The notes below the pieces were generated by a model that saw only the letters and a list, made by a program, of their open reading frames with translations, was not told the origin of the DNA and did not search any database. The translations under genes and the position numbers were made by a program. This document shows, in pieces, positions 7,689-16,206 of a stretch of 64,000 bases of DNA; positions within the stretch are counted from its first letter, which is position 1; each line of letters opens with the position of its first letter. Source of the DNA: RGDT01 sp964630925. Its GTDB lineage: Bacteria; Planctomycetota; Planctomycetia; Gemmatales; Gemmataceae. The stretch covers positions 1 through 64,000 of the forward strand of contig CAZVZK010000020.1 in the NCBI GenBank assembly GCA_964630925.1. The letters are read 5' to 3'.

Positions 7689-9141
7689 CGCACCCCGCCT
7701 CCCCACCGGCAGCGAGTTCTCGCCCGGCCAGATCCGCCTCGCCCGCCTCCTCGACATCGCCCACGCCCACGCCGGACGACGCACCGAAGCCACCGAGGCC
7801 ATCCGCCAGGAGTTCTACTCCGAAGCCGCGTCCGCCCAGAGTGATCCGGAGGCCCGGCTCCGCATGCAGTCCAGCCGCGCCAACAACGCGCTGCTCGGCA
7901 TGGCCGGCTACGGCCTCCTCCGCCTCGATCCCTTCGGCCTCACCGACCTGGGCGTCCGCCTCCGCACCCTCCCCGATGACCAGCGCAACGACGACCTCGC
8001 ACGCCACATCCTCGTCAACCTCCACGGCCGCACCGTCCTCGACGCCGTCCGCGGCCTCCAGGCCCGCCGCGAGAAGGTCACCAAGTCCTCCCTCGTCCGC
8101 GAGCTGTCCTCCCGCGGCCTCGTCACCCAGCAGGGCATGCCCCTCCCCGAGAACACCACCGACCACCTCGTCCTCCTCAAATGGCTCCGTCAGGCCGGCG
8201 TCCTCCCCGAACGCGGCTACGACATCGACGAGGCCGTCTTCGCCCGCCTCACCGGCCTGGAGGCGTCCGGACACCGCGCCATCTCCGGCCTCACTCGCCC
8301 CCAGCGACTCTTCCTCGCCGTCCTCAAGGAGATGGCCCACGTCCACGGCACCGCCCCCCTCCCCGCCAAGCGCGTCAAGGACCAGTGCCTCCTCCGCCAC
8401 CCCGGCTGCATCCAGGCCGACCGCCTCCGCGCCTCCGTCCTCGCCCCCCTCGAGGCGGGCGGCTGGCTCTCCCTCCCCAACCCGCCCGCCGGCGGCCGCG
8501 GCGGCAAGTCCGGCCTCGTCGCCGCCACGGCCGCCCTCCTCGCCCTCGACCACGCCTTCCTCGCCGAGACGCACGCCGGCGAGATCCCCCAGGAGGTCCG
8601 CGACAAGCTGGAGACGCCCCTCGACGACATCCTCCGCGCGCTGCAATCCGCCGACACCGGCGAGAAGGGCCTCGCCCTGGAGGTCCTCGCCGTCCGCCTC
8701 GCGTATGAATTGGGCCTGTCGCCGGTCCGCTTCCGCGAGCGTGGCATCGACACCCAGGGCGCCGAGGTGGACCTCATCGCCGAGGGCGTCCACCTCCACT
8801 ACTCGCGCTGGCTCTTCCAGTGCAAGAACACCCGCGTCGTGCCCCTCTCCGCCCTCGCCAAGGAGGTCGGCCTCGCCGTCCTCATGCAGGCCAACGTCAT
8901 CGTCCTCGTCACCACCGGACGCTTCGCCGACACCGTCCGCCAGCACGCCGAGGGCCTCGCCCGCACCACCTCCATGCAGGCCGTGCTGATCGACGGCGCG
9001 GCCCTCGAACGCTACCGCGCCTCCGGCATCGACGCCATCATCCAGCACCTCCGCCGCGGCGCCACGGCGACGGGGCGCCTCAAGAGAGGACAGGCGATTT
9101 CCGCCGAGAGGCGTGATACACTGTTCCCCGACGCCGATTGA
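7681..9141 (+). CDS. Putative restriction endonuclease, Mrr-like PD-(D/E)XK core
   Basis: A 486-residue protein. The C-terminal part carries a nuclease-like core: hydrophobic strand, GAEVDLIAEG with Asp364, then WLFQCKNT with Gln380 and Lys382. This is the D...QxK variant typical of Mrr-type nucleases, followed by the helix-strand pattern LAKEVGLAVLMQANVIVLVTTGRF. The N-terminal 300 residues are helical and look like tandem winged-helix DNA-binding units (for example LRMQSSRANNALLGMAGYGLLRLD). The ATG overlaps the methyltransferase stop by eight bases, so translation is probably coupled; an in-frame GTG at 7672 is an alternative start. Position right after two C5 methyltransferases makes it the likely restriction partner. 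I do not recognise a named enzyme, and cleavage specificity is unknown. Confidence 0.7.
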   Translation: MPDAPRLPTGSEFSPGQIRLARLLDIAHAHAGRRTEATEAIRQEFYSEAASAQSDPEARLRMQSSRANNALLGMAGYGLLRLDPFGLTDLGVRLRTLPDDQRNDDLARHILVNLHGRTVLDAVRGLQARREKVTKSSLVRELSSRGLVTQQGMPLPENTTDHLVLLKWLRQAGVLPERGYDIDEAVFARLTGLEASGHRAISGLTRPQRLFLAVLKEMAHVHGTAPLPAKRVKDQCLLRHPGCIQADRLRASVLAPLEAGGWLSLPNPPAGGRGGKSGLVAATAALLALDHAFLAETHAGEIPQEVRDKLETPLDDILRALQSADTGEKGLALEVLAVRLAYELGLSPVRFRERGIDTQGAEVDLIAEGVHLHYSRWLFQCKNTRVVPLSALAKEVGLAVLMQANVIVLVTTGRFADTVRQHAEGLARTTSMQAVLIDGAALERYRASGIDAIIQHLRRGATATGRLKRGQAISAERRDTLFPDAD

Positions 9142-9154
9142 CGGACGCCGGCCC

Positions 9155-9190
9155 TGGGCCGCCTTCGTCCTCTCCGACGACTGGCGATGA
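9155..9190 (+). pseudogene. Remnant of a CHAT gene 3-prime end
   Basis: Eleven codons plus a stop read WAAFVLSDDWR. This closely matches the extreme C-terminus of the CHAT protein ending at 12670 (WAAFVLSGDWR) and, more loosely, that of its neighbour ending at 16160 (WQLSGDWR). No start or upstream CHAT sequence precedes it: the nuclease gene stops 13 bases before. The simplest reading is that the 3-prime end of an older TPR-CHAT copy was left behind when the restriction-modification block arrived or a deletion occurred. Confidence 0.75.
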
Positions 9191-9247
9191 GGCGCCGCGG
9201 CGGGGCCATCCGCTATGATGGCGGCAACACGGGGGGAGGGCGATCCC

Positions 9248-12200
9248 ATGCGGGCGTTGCTGTGGCTGGCCGTGGCGGCAGAGCTGGCGGGCGCGGCCGC
9301 CCCGCCGGCCGCGTGGACGCCCGAGCAGGTGAAGTCGGAACGCGAGTGGGACGCCCTGTGGCGGAAGGCCCAGAGAGAGTGGGAGGCGGGCAGGCGTGCC
9401 GAGGCCATCGCCACGATGACCGAGGCACGCGACCTCACGGAGCGCGTCCACGGCCCAACGTCCTGGCTCGCCTACGAGGACTCCTCCTTGCTGGCGAGGT
9501 GGGAGGGGGAGCGTGGCGGCTGGGCGGCGGAGGCGGCACACCGCCGGGCCATGCTGCGGGCGATTTCCGCCCTGTACGGCGAGCGCCACTGGAGGGCCGT
9601 GGACGAGCGCCTCGCCCTCGCCGAGGCCCTGGCACAGCCCAGGAGGACCGAGGCCCAGCGTCGCGCCTTGCGGAGGGCGACGGCCTTGAACGAGCAGGCG
9701 ATGGGGCTGCATCGGGCCGGCAAGGCCGCCGAGGCACTCCCCCTGTACAAGGAGGCGTTGGCCCTGCGCGAGGAGGCCCTGGGCGAGAGGCATCCCGACT
9801 ACGCCATCAGCCTGAACAACCTCGCCATGCTCCTCAAGGACACGGGCGACTACAAGTCCGCACTCCCACTCTTCGAGAAGGCGTCGGCCGCGATCAAGGG
9901 GTCGCTGGGTGCCAGACACCCCCACTACGCCACGAGCCTCAACAACCTCGCCATCCTCCTCCAGGCGATGGGCGACAACGGGGCAGCCCTGGCCCTCCAC
10001 AAGGAGGCGCTGGCGATCCGCAAGGAGGCGCTGGGCAAGAGGCACCCCTCCTACGCGACCAGCCTGAACAACCTCGCCACGCTCCTCAAGGACACGGGGA
10101 GCCACAAGGAAGCCCTGCCCCTGCTCGAGGAGGCGTTGCCCCTGATCAAGCACGCGCTGGGCGAGAGGCACCCCAACTACGCGACCGCCCTGAACAACCT
10201 CGCCTCCCTCCTCCAGGCGATGGGGGATCACGGGGCCGCCCTCCCCCTCTCCAGGCAGGCGCTGACCCTGACCGGGGAGGCCCTGGGCAAGAGGCACCCC
10301 GCCTACGCGACCAACCTGAACAACCTCGCCTTGCTCCTCAAGGACATGGGGGACCACAGGGGCGCCCTCCCCCTGTTCAAGGAGGCCCTGGCACTCAGCA
10401 AGGCGGCGCTCGGCGTCAGGCACCCCTCCTACGCCAACAGCCTGCACAACCTCGCCGGCCTCCACGAGGCGATGGGGGACCACGAGGGCGCGCTCCGCCT
10501 CTACAAGGAGGCGTTGGCCCGCACCAGGGAGGCGCTTGGCAGCAAACACCCCGACACGGCGGACACCCTCGTCAGCCTCGCCTCCCTCCACCATGCCCTG
10601 GGCGACTACCGGGCCGCATTCCCCCTGTTCATGGAGGCGTTGGACATTCACGAGGGGGTGTTGCGAAAGAAGCACCCCCACTACTACGCCGCCCTCGGGG
10701 ACCTCGCCGCCCTTCTATTCGACATGGGCGACCACAAGGGCGCGCTCCCCCTGTTCAAGGAGGCGTTGGCCCTTTCCGAGGGGCTGGGGAAGAGGCATCC
10801 CGTCCACGTCACATGCCTGAACAACCTCGCGCGGCTGCGTCATGCCATGAGGGACTACAAGGGCGCCCTCCCCCTGTACAAAGAGGCGCTCGCCCTCCGC
10901 AAGGAGGCCGTGGGCCCCACGCACCCCGACTACGCCACCAGCCTGAACAACCTCGCCATGCTCCTCAAGGACATGGGGGACCACGGGGCCGCCCTCCCCC
11001 TGGCGGAGGGGGCGCTGTCCCTCAACCTGGCCTACCTGCGCGACGTGGCCTCGGTCCAGTCCGACAGGCAGCAGCTCGCGGCCTTATCCCTCCACCGCCA
11101 CCGCCTCGACAACCTCCTGTCCATCCGCGACGGGGAGGGCCGGGCCGCCTCCGCCGAGCACGTCCTCGCCTGGAAGGGCTCGCTCCTCCTGCGCCAGCAG
11201 CGCCGCCGCCTCTTCCTTCGGCTCTCCCGAGATCCGGGGTCGGCGGCCGCGGCGGCCCGCCTGGAGGGGGTGACACGCGCCCTCGCCGCCCTCCGCTCGT
11301 CCCCCACGGCCACGAAGGAGCGGCTGGACCAGCTTCGGGAGGAGCAGGACGAGGCCCAGGCCGAGCTGTCGAAACTCTCCGCCGCCTTCCGCGCCACCCG
11401 CGAGAGGGAGCGTGTCACGCCCGGCTCCCTCGCGAAGGCCCTCCCCGAGGGCGCCGTGCTGATCGATTACCTCTTCTATCACGACAGGCTCACCGCCTTC
11501 GTCCTCCGCAGGGGCCGGACCGCCGTCCGCGTCGATCTGGGCAGGGCGGCGCCCGTCGAGGAGGCCGTGCGCGAGTGGCGCCCTCTGTTGACCCGCGGCA
11601 AGGACGGCCGCGTCCAGTCCGCCGTCCTGCGCCGCCTCATCTGGGCGCCCCTGGAGAAGCACCTGGAGGGCACGAAGGTCGTCCTGATCTCGCCTGACGG
11701 CGTCCTGGGCACGGTGCCTTTCGCGGCGCTGCCGGGCAAGAGATCCGGCTCGTACCTCATCGAGGACATCGCCCTCGCGGCCATCCCGGCGCCCTCCGCC
11801 CTCCCGGAGCTGCTGTCGCCCGCGTGGAAGGAGGGCCGGCTACCCCCCTCCCTCCTCGTGGCCTCCGACCTGCGTTACGACCCCGACGGCGGCGCAAAGG
11901 CCCCGCCCGCGGGCGCCGACGACCGCTCCGGCCCGCGCGACCCGCGCCAGAAGTTCGTCCGCCTCGCCGAGACGGCGACGGAGGGCCTCGCGGTGCGTGT
12001 GGCGTTCGAGAAGCTGTTCAAGGGCGGCAGGGCCACCGTGCTGAGCGAGGGCGAGGCCACCAAGTCCGCGGTGCGCAAGGCGCTGGCGGAGGTGCGTTAC
12101 GCGCACCTGGCCACCCACGGCTTCTTCGCACCCGAGACGGCCAGGAACGCCCTCGCGCACGGCGGCAAGGCCCGCCACGGCGAGAGGGCCGGGGTGACGG

Positions 12201-12670
12201 GCTGGCACCCGCTGCTGTTGAGCGGCCTGGCCCTCTCCGACGCCAACCGCGAGCCGAAGGGCGGTGAGGAGGACGGCATCCTCACCGCCCTGGAGGTGTC
12301 GGAGATGGACCTCACGAAGCTCGAGCTGGCGGTCCTCTCCGCCTGCGAGACGGGCCTGGGGAAGATCGCCGGGGGCGAGGGCCTCCTCGGCATGCAGCGC
12401 GCCTTCGCCGCCGCCGGGGCGCGCAGCGTGATCGCCAGCCTGTGGCAGGTGGACGACCGGGCGACGCGGGCACTGATCGGCGACTTCTACCGCGCCGCCT
12501 GGGGCAAGGAGGTCATCTCCCGCGCCGAGGCCCTCCGCCTCGCGCAGATGTCGATGCTGCGCGAGGGCGTGCGGCGTGGCGTGGTGAAGGAGCTGGAGGC
12601 GGAGAAGGGCACGCTCCGCGCGCCCCCCTACTACTGGGCCGCCTTCGTCCTGTCGGGCGACTGGCGCTGA
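9248..12670 (+). CDS. Exported TPR-CHAT cysteine peptidase-like protein (first)
   Basis: A 1140-residue protein. It has a Sec signal peptide (MRALLWLAVAAELAGAAAPPAAW), a helical N-terminal region, and about ten kinesin-light-chain-type TPR units of 42 residues (residues 177-596) with consensus LGxRHPxYATxLNNLAxLL. A helical linker follows, then a C-terminal CHAT domain. The CHAT catalytic dyad is present: His957 in HLATHGFF and Cys1033 in LSACETGLG, so an active clan-CD (caspase/separase-like) peptidase is plausible. A GGGGGAGGG ribosome site precedes the chosen ATG; an upstream in-frame ATG lacks one. The downstream paralogue begins 58 bases later. TPR-CHAT proteins act in several bacterial conflict systems, but the signal peptide predicts export here. 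The substrate is unknown. Confidence 0.9.
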   Translation: MRALLWLAVAAELAGAAAPPAAWTPEQVKSEREWDALWRKAQREWEAGRRAEAIATMTEARDLTERVHGPTSWLAYEDSSLLARWEGERGGWAAEAAHRRAMLRAISALYGERHWRAVDERLALAEALAQPRRTEAQRRALRRATALNEQAMGLHRAGKAAEALPLYKEALALREEALGERHPDYAISLNNLAMLLKDTGDYKSALPLFEKASAAIKGSLGARHPHYATSLNNLAILLQAMGDNGAALALHKEALAIRKEALGKRHPSYATSLNNLATLLKDTGSHKEALPLLEEALPLIKHALGERHPNYATALNNLASLLQAMGDHGAALPLSRQALTLTGEALGKRHPAYATNLNNLALLLKDMGDHRGALPLFKEALALSKAALGVRHPSYANSLHNLAGLHEAMGDHEGALRLYKEALARTREALGSKHPDTADTLVSLASLHHALGDYRAAFPLFMEALDIHEGVLRKKHPHYYAALGDLAALLFDMGDHKGALPLFKEALALSEGLGKRHPVHVTCLNNLARLRHAMRDYKGALPLYKEALALRKEAVGPTHPDYATSLNNLAMLLKDMGDHGAALPLAEGALSLNLAYLRDVASVQSDRQQLAALSLHRHRLDNLLSIRDGEGRAASAEHVLAWKGSLLLRQQRRRLFLRLSRDPGSAAAAARLEGVTRALAALRSSPTATKERLDQLREEQDEAQAELSKLSAAFRATRERERVTPGSLAKALPEGAVLIDYLFYHDRLTAFVLRRGRTAVRVDLGRAAPVEEAVREWRPLLTRGKDGRVQSAVLRRLIWAPLEKHLEGTKVVLISPDGVLGTVPFAALPGKRSGSYLIEDIALAAIPAPSALPELLSPAWKEGRLPPSLLVASDLRYDPDGGAKAPPAGADDRSGPRDPRQKFVRLAETATEGLAVRVAFEKLFKGGRATVLSEGEATKSAVRKALAEVRYAHLATHGFFAPETARNALAHGGKARHGERAGVTGWHPLLLSGLALSDANREPKGGEEDGILTALEVSEMDLTKLELAVLSACETGLGKIAGGEGLLGMQRAFAAAGARSVIASLWQVDDRATRALIGDFYRAAWGKEVISRAEALRLAQMSMLREGVRRGVVKELEAEKGTLRAPPYYWAAFVLSGDWR

Positions 12671-12728
12671 GCGGGGCCGGCGGATGTCGAAGTCGAACGC
12701 CAGGGCGGGGGACGTGGAGGGATCGCTC

Positions 12729-15700
12729 ATGACGCGCCTGGGGCTGGTGCTGGCGGCGGGGATGATGCTGGCGGCCGGGCCACCGGCGAAGCCGACGCCG
12801 CGGCAGGAGAAGTTGCTGCGCGAGCGGGGGGCGCTGTGGGCCGCATGCCGGAAGTTCTTGCAGGAGGGGCGGCAGGCCGAGCTGTTTGCCGCCCTGGAGA
12901 AAGTGCTCCAGGCCGAACGGGAGGTGTTCGGCCCCTGGCACCGGGACACGGCAGCGACAGCGGAGGAGCTGGCGAACGGCCATCAGCGGTACGGCGAGTG
13001 GGCGAAGGAGGCCGAGTGCCGCCGCGTGGTGGTCGAGGCGCTGCGGCGGCTGGACGGCGAGGATCACTGGCGGACCACGGAAGCCCGCCTGGAGCTGGCC
13101 GAGGCGTTGGCCCAGCCGAAGCGGCCGGAGGAGCAACGCAAGGCCCTGCGAAGGGCGAGGGATCTCAACCGCCGGGTGCGTGCCCTGAGCGACGAAGGGA
13201 AGGCGTCGATGGCACTCCCCCTCGCCCGGGAGGCCTTGAAACTGCTCGAGGGGGTGCTGGGACGAAGGCACCCCGAATACGCCCAGAGCCTGAACAACCT
13301 CGCCCTGCTGCACAAGACGATGGGTGACCACGCCGCCGCCCTGCCCCTGTTCCGCGAGGCCCTTCAGGTGATCGAGGCCGCGCTGGGGCGCCGGCACCCC
13401 TCCTCCGCCACCGGCCTGAACAACCTGGCCGTGCTGCACAAGACGATGGGTGACCACGCGGCCGCCCTGCCCCTGTACCGTGAGGCCCTCAAGTCGCGCG
13501 AGGCCGCCCTCGGACGCGGGCACCCCGACTTCGCCCAGAGCCTCAACAACCTGGCCGCGCTGTACCAGGAAATGGGCGACCACGCGGCCGCCCTGCCCCT
13601 GTACCGTGAGGCCCTCAAGGTGTATGAAACCGCCCTCGGACGCAGGCACCCCCACTACGCCACCGGCCTGGGCAACCTGGCCCTGCTGCACAAGGCAGTG
13701 GGCGACCACTCGGCCGCCCTCCCCCTGCTCCGCGAGGCCCTCAAACTGCGCGAGGCCGCCCTGGGGCGCCGGCACCCCTCCTACGCCACCGGCCTCAACA
13801 ACCTGGCCGCGCTGTACCAGGAAATGGGCGACCACGCGGCCGCCCTCACCCTGTACCGTGAGGCCCTCAAGCTGCACGAGGCCGCCCTCGGACGCAGGCA
13901 CCCGGACTACGCCACCGGCCTCAACAACCTGGCCCTGTTACACCAGGACATGGGGGACTACAATGCCGCCCTGCCCCTGTACCGTGAGGCCCTCCAGGTG
14001 ACCGAGGCCGCCCTCGGACGCAGGCACCCCCACTACGTCCAGAGGCTGAACAACCTGGCCACCCTGCACCATGTCATGGGGGACCACGCGGCCGCCCTGC
14101 CCCTGTACCTCGAGGCCCTCAAGCAGTGCGAGGCCGCGCTGGGGCGCAGGCACCCCCACTACGCCCAGAGTCTGAACAACCTCGCCGTGCTGCACAAGAC
14201 GATGGGTGACCACAAGGCCGCCCTACCCCTGTACCGCGAGGTCCTCAGGCTGCGCGAGGCCGCCCTGGGGCCACGGCACCCCGAATACGCCACCGGCCTG
14301 AACAACCTCGCCGCGCTGCACCATGCCACGGGCGACCACAAGGCCGCCCTGCCACTGTACCGCGAGGCCCTCAGGCTGCGCGAGGCCGCCCTGGGGCCAC
14401 GGCACCCCGACCACGCCACCGGCCTGAACAACCTGGCCGTGCTGCACCAGGAAATGGGCCGGCCCGGGGCGGCTCTGCCGCTCTCGGAGGCGGCGATGTC
14501 CCTGACACGCCGGCAACTGGATCTCGACGCCTCCGTCCAGTCCGAACGACAGCAGCGCGAGGCGGCCGTCGCCCTGCGCTACAGGCTCAACACCCGGCTG
14601 TCGATCCCCGACGAGTCCGCCCACTTCAGCCACAGCCACGTGCTGTCGTGGAAGGGGTCGGCCTTCGCCGCCCAGCAGGCCCGCCGGCGCTTCGTCCTCG
14701 CCCAGGCTGACACCGCCACCCGCGCCCTCGCCCTCGAGCTGCGCGACGCCACACGCTCGCTGGCCCTCCTGTCGTCGGGCTCCGACGCCGGCTCGCGGAA
14801 GCGAACCGAGGAGCTGATTCGGCAGAAGGAGGCCCTGGAGGCACGCCTTGCCCAGCTCAGCGCCCCCTTCCGCCTCGCCGTCAAGCCGCCCGGCAGCGAG
14901 GCGTTCCGCGCCGACCTCCCGCCCGGCACCGCCCTCATCGACTTCCTCGTCCTCACGGGTTACGACCCGGAGAAGCCGGCCAAGGGCCAGGCGTGGCGGC
15001 GCCGTCTCGTGGCCTGGGTGTTGCGTGCCGACGCCGCCACGTTGCGGGTGGACCTGGGGCTGATGCGCCACATCGAGGAAGACATCGCCTCCTGGCGCGG
15101 GGCCATCGAGGCGGGACGCGATTCCCCCGCCGCCGCCCGCCTACGGGAGGCGCTGTGGTCGCCCCTGGAGAAGCACCTCGACGGGGCGAAGGTCGTCCTC
15201 ATCTCTCCCGACGAGGCGCTGGGCCGCCTCCCCTTCGCCGCGCTGCCGGGACGGGAGAAGGGGAAGTTCCTTCTGGAGGAGGTGCCTCTGGCGGTCCTGC
15301 CCGTCCCCCGGGTGCTGGCCCAGGCCCTCGCGCCGGCGAAGGGCAAGCCGTCGCTGCTGACGCTGGGCGGCGTGGAATACGGCGACGGACGCGGCACCTG
15401 GGAGGCCCTGCCCGGCACCGGGCCCGAGGCCGCCGCCGTCGTGGCTCGCTTCCGTGGACAGCTCAAGGGAGAGATGTCCTCGCTCAGCGGGGCGGAGGCC
15501 ACGAAGTCCGCCCTGGCCGCCGCCCTGCCGCGGCACCGCTACGCCCACCTGGCCACCCACGGCTACTTCGCGCCGGCGACGATGAAGAGCGCCCTCGGCC
15601 ACGGCGACCCGGGCAAGCCCGACCTGCCCGGGCGCGAGGGCGTCAGCGGCTGGGACCCGGCCCTGCTGTCCGGCCTGGTGCTGGCCGGGGCGAACACGCC

Positions 15701-16160
15701 GAAGCTCGATGACGACGGCCTGCTCAAGGCCAGCGAGGTCGCCGAGATGGACCTGTCGAACGTCGAGCTGGCGGTGCTGTCGGCGTGCCAGACGGGCCTG
15801 GGCAAGGAGGCCGGCGGCGAGGGCATCCTCGGCCTGCAACGGGCCTTCGCCCTGGCCGGCTGCAAGACCGTCGTCTCCTCCCTTTGGAGCGTGAACGACG
15901 CCGCCACGGCTGTGTTGATGGAGCGATTCTACCACCACCTGTGGGTGAAGAAGGCCCCCAGGCTGGAGGCCCTGCGTCAGGCGCAGCTCGACGTGATGCG
16001 CCACCCCGAGTGGGTGGAGAAGCGCGTCGAGGCGATGCGTGGCACCCCGGGCCTGCGCGGCATCGGGAAGTCCGCCGAGGTGGCCGTGGCCGGGAAGAAG
16101 GGGAGGCGCTCGCCCATCGCCTGGTGGGGGGCCTGGCAGCTCAGCGGCGACTGGCGCTGA
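12729..16160 (+). CDS. Exported TPR-CHAT cysteine peptidase-like protein (second)
   Basis: An 1143-residue paralogue of the preceding gene with the same order: Sec signal peptide (MTRLGLVLAAGMMLAAG), helical region with the shared LAEALAQPKRPEEQRKALRR block, ten 42-residue TPR units (residues 176-595), linker, CHAT domain. The dyad is His944 in HLATHGYF and Cys1020 in LSACQTGLG. The TPR units are much more alike here than in the first protein, many sharing ALGRRHPxYATGLNNLA and MGDHAAALPLYREAL even at DNA level, which suggests recent unit duplication or gene conversion. GGAGGG lies seven bases before the ATG. The two are probably co-transcribed. The protein is likely periplasmic or surface-located, with an unknown target. 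Confidence 0.9.
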   Translation: MTRLGLVLAAGMMLAAGPPAKPTPRQEKLLRERGALWAACRKFLQEGRQAELFAALEKVLQAEREVFGPWHRDTAATAEELANGHQRYGEWAKEAECRRVVVEALRRLDGEDHWRTTEARLELAEALAQPKRPEEQRKALRRARDLNRRVRALSDEGKASMALPLAREALKLLEGVLGRRHPEYAQSLNNLALLHKTMGDHAAALPLFREALQVIEAALGRRHPSSATGLNNLAVLHKTMGDHAAALPLYREALKSREAALGRGHPDFAQSLNNLAALYQEMGDHAAALPLYREALKVYETALGRRHPHYATGLGNLALLHKAVGDHSAALPLLREALKLREAALGRRHPSYATGLNNLAALYQEMGDHAAALTLYREALKLHEAALGRRHPDYATGLNNLALLHQDMGDYNAALPLYREALQVTEAALGRRHPHYVQRLNNLATLHHVMGDHAAALPLYLEALKQCEAALGRRHPHYAQSLNNLAVLHKTMGDHKAALPLYREVLRLREAALGPRHPEYATGLNNLAALHHATGDHKAALPLYREALRLREAALGPRHPDHATGLNNLAVLHQEMGRPGAALPLSEAAMSLTRRQLDLDASVQSERQQREAAVALRYRLNTRLSIPDESAHFSHSHVLSWKGSAFAAQQARRRFVLAQADTATRALALELRDATRSLALLSSGSDAGSRKRTEELIRQKEALEARLAQLSAPFRLAVKPPGSEAFRADLPPGTALIDFLVLTGYDPEKPAKGQAWRRRLVAWVLRADAATLRVDLGLMRHIEEDIASWRGAIEAGRDSPAAARLREALWSPLEKHLDGAKVVLISPDEALGRLPFAALPGREKGKFLLEEVPLAVLPVPRVLAQALAPAKGKPSLLTLGGVEYGDGRGTWEALPGTGPEAAAVVARFRGQLKGEMSSLSGAEATKSALAAALPRHRYAHLATHGYFAPATMKSALGHGDPGKPDLPGREGVSGWDPALLSGLVLAGANTPKLDDDGLLKASEVAEMDLSNVELAVLSACQTGLGKEAGGEGILGLQRAFALAGCKTVVSSLWSVNDAATAVLMERFYHHLWVKKAPRLEALRQAQLDVMRHPEWVEKRVEAMRGTPGLRGIGKSAEVAVAGKKGRRSPIAWWGAWQLSGDWR
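13254..14513 (+). repeat. Ten near-identical 126-bp coding repeats
   Basis: This stretch of the second TPR-CHAT gene consists of about ten in-frame 126-bp units. Blocks such as GGTGACCACGCGGCCGCCCT recur almost unchanged. They encode the KLC-type TPR array, so the direct repeats are protein-coding and not a CRISPR or satellite. Unit gain and loss by recombination is likely. Confidence 0.85.
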
Positions 16161-16206
16161 CCCCCCTCCCACCCTCTGGTAAAATGTCCAGCGGGAGGGA
16201 CGCCGC

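Noticed and set aside
9080..10681. A long minus-strand frame of 533 codons opposite the first TPR-CHAT gene
   Set aside because: Val/Gly/Gln-rich repeats mirror the TPR repeats on the coding strand; typical high-GC antisense shadow.
13254..14513. Regular direct repeats resembling a CRISPR or satellite array
   Set aside because: Units are 126 bp, in frame, without spacers, and encode TPR helices; no cas genes nearby.
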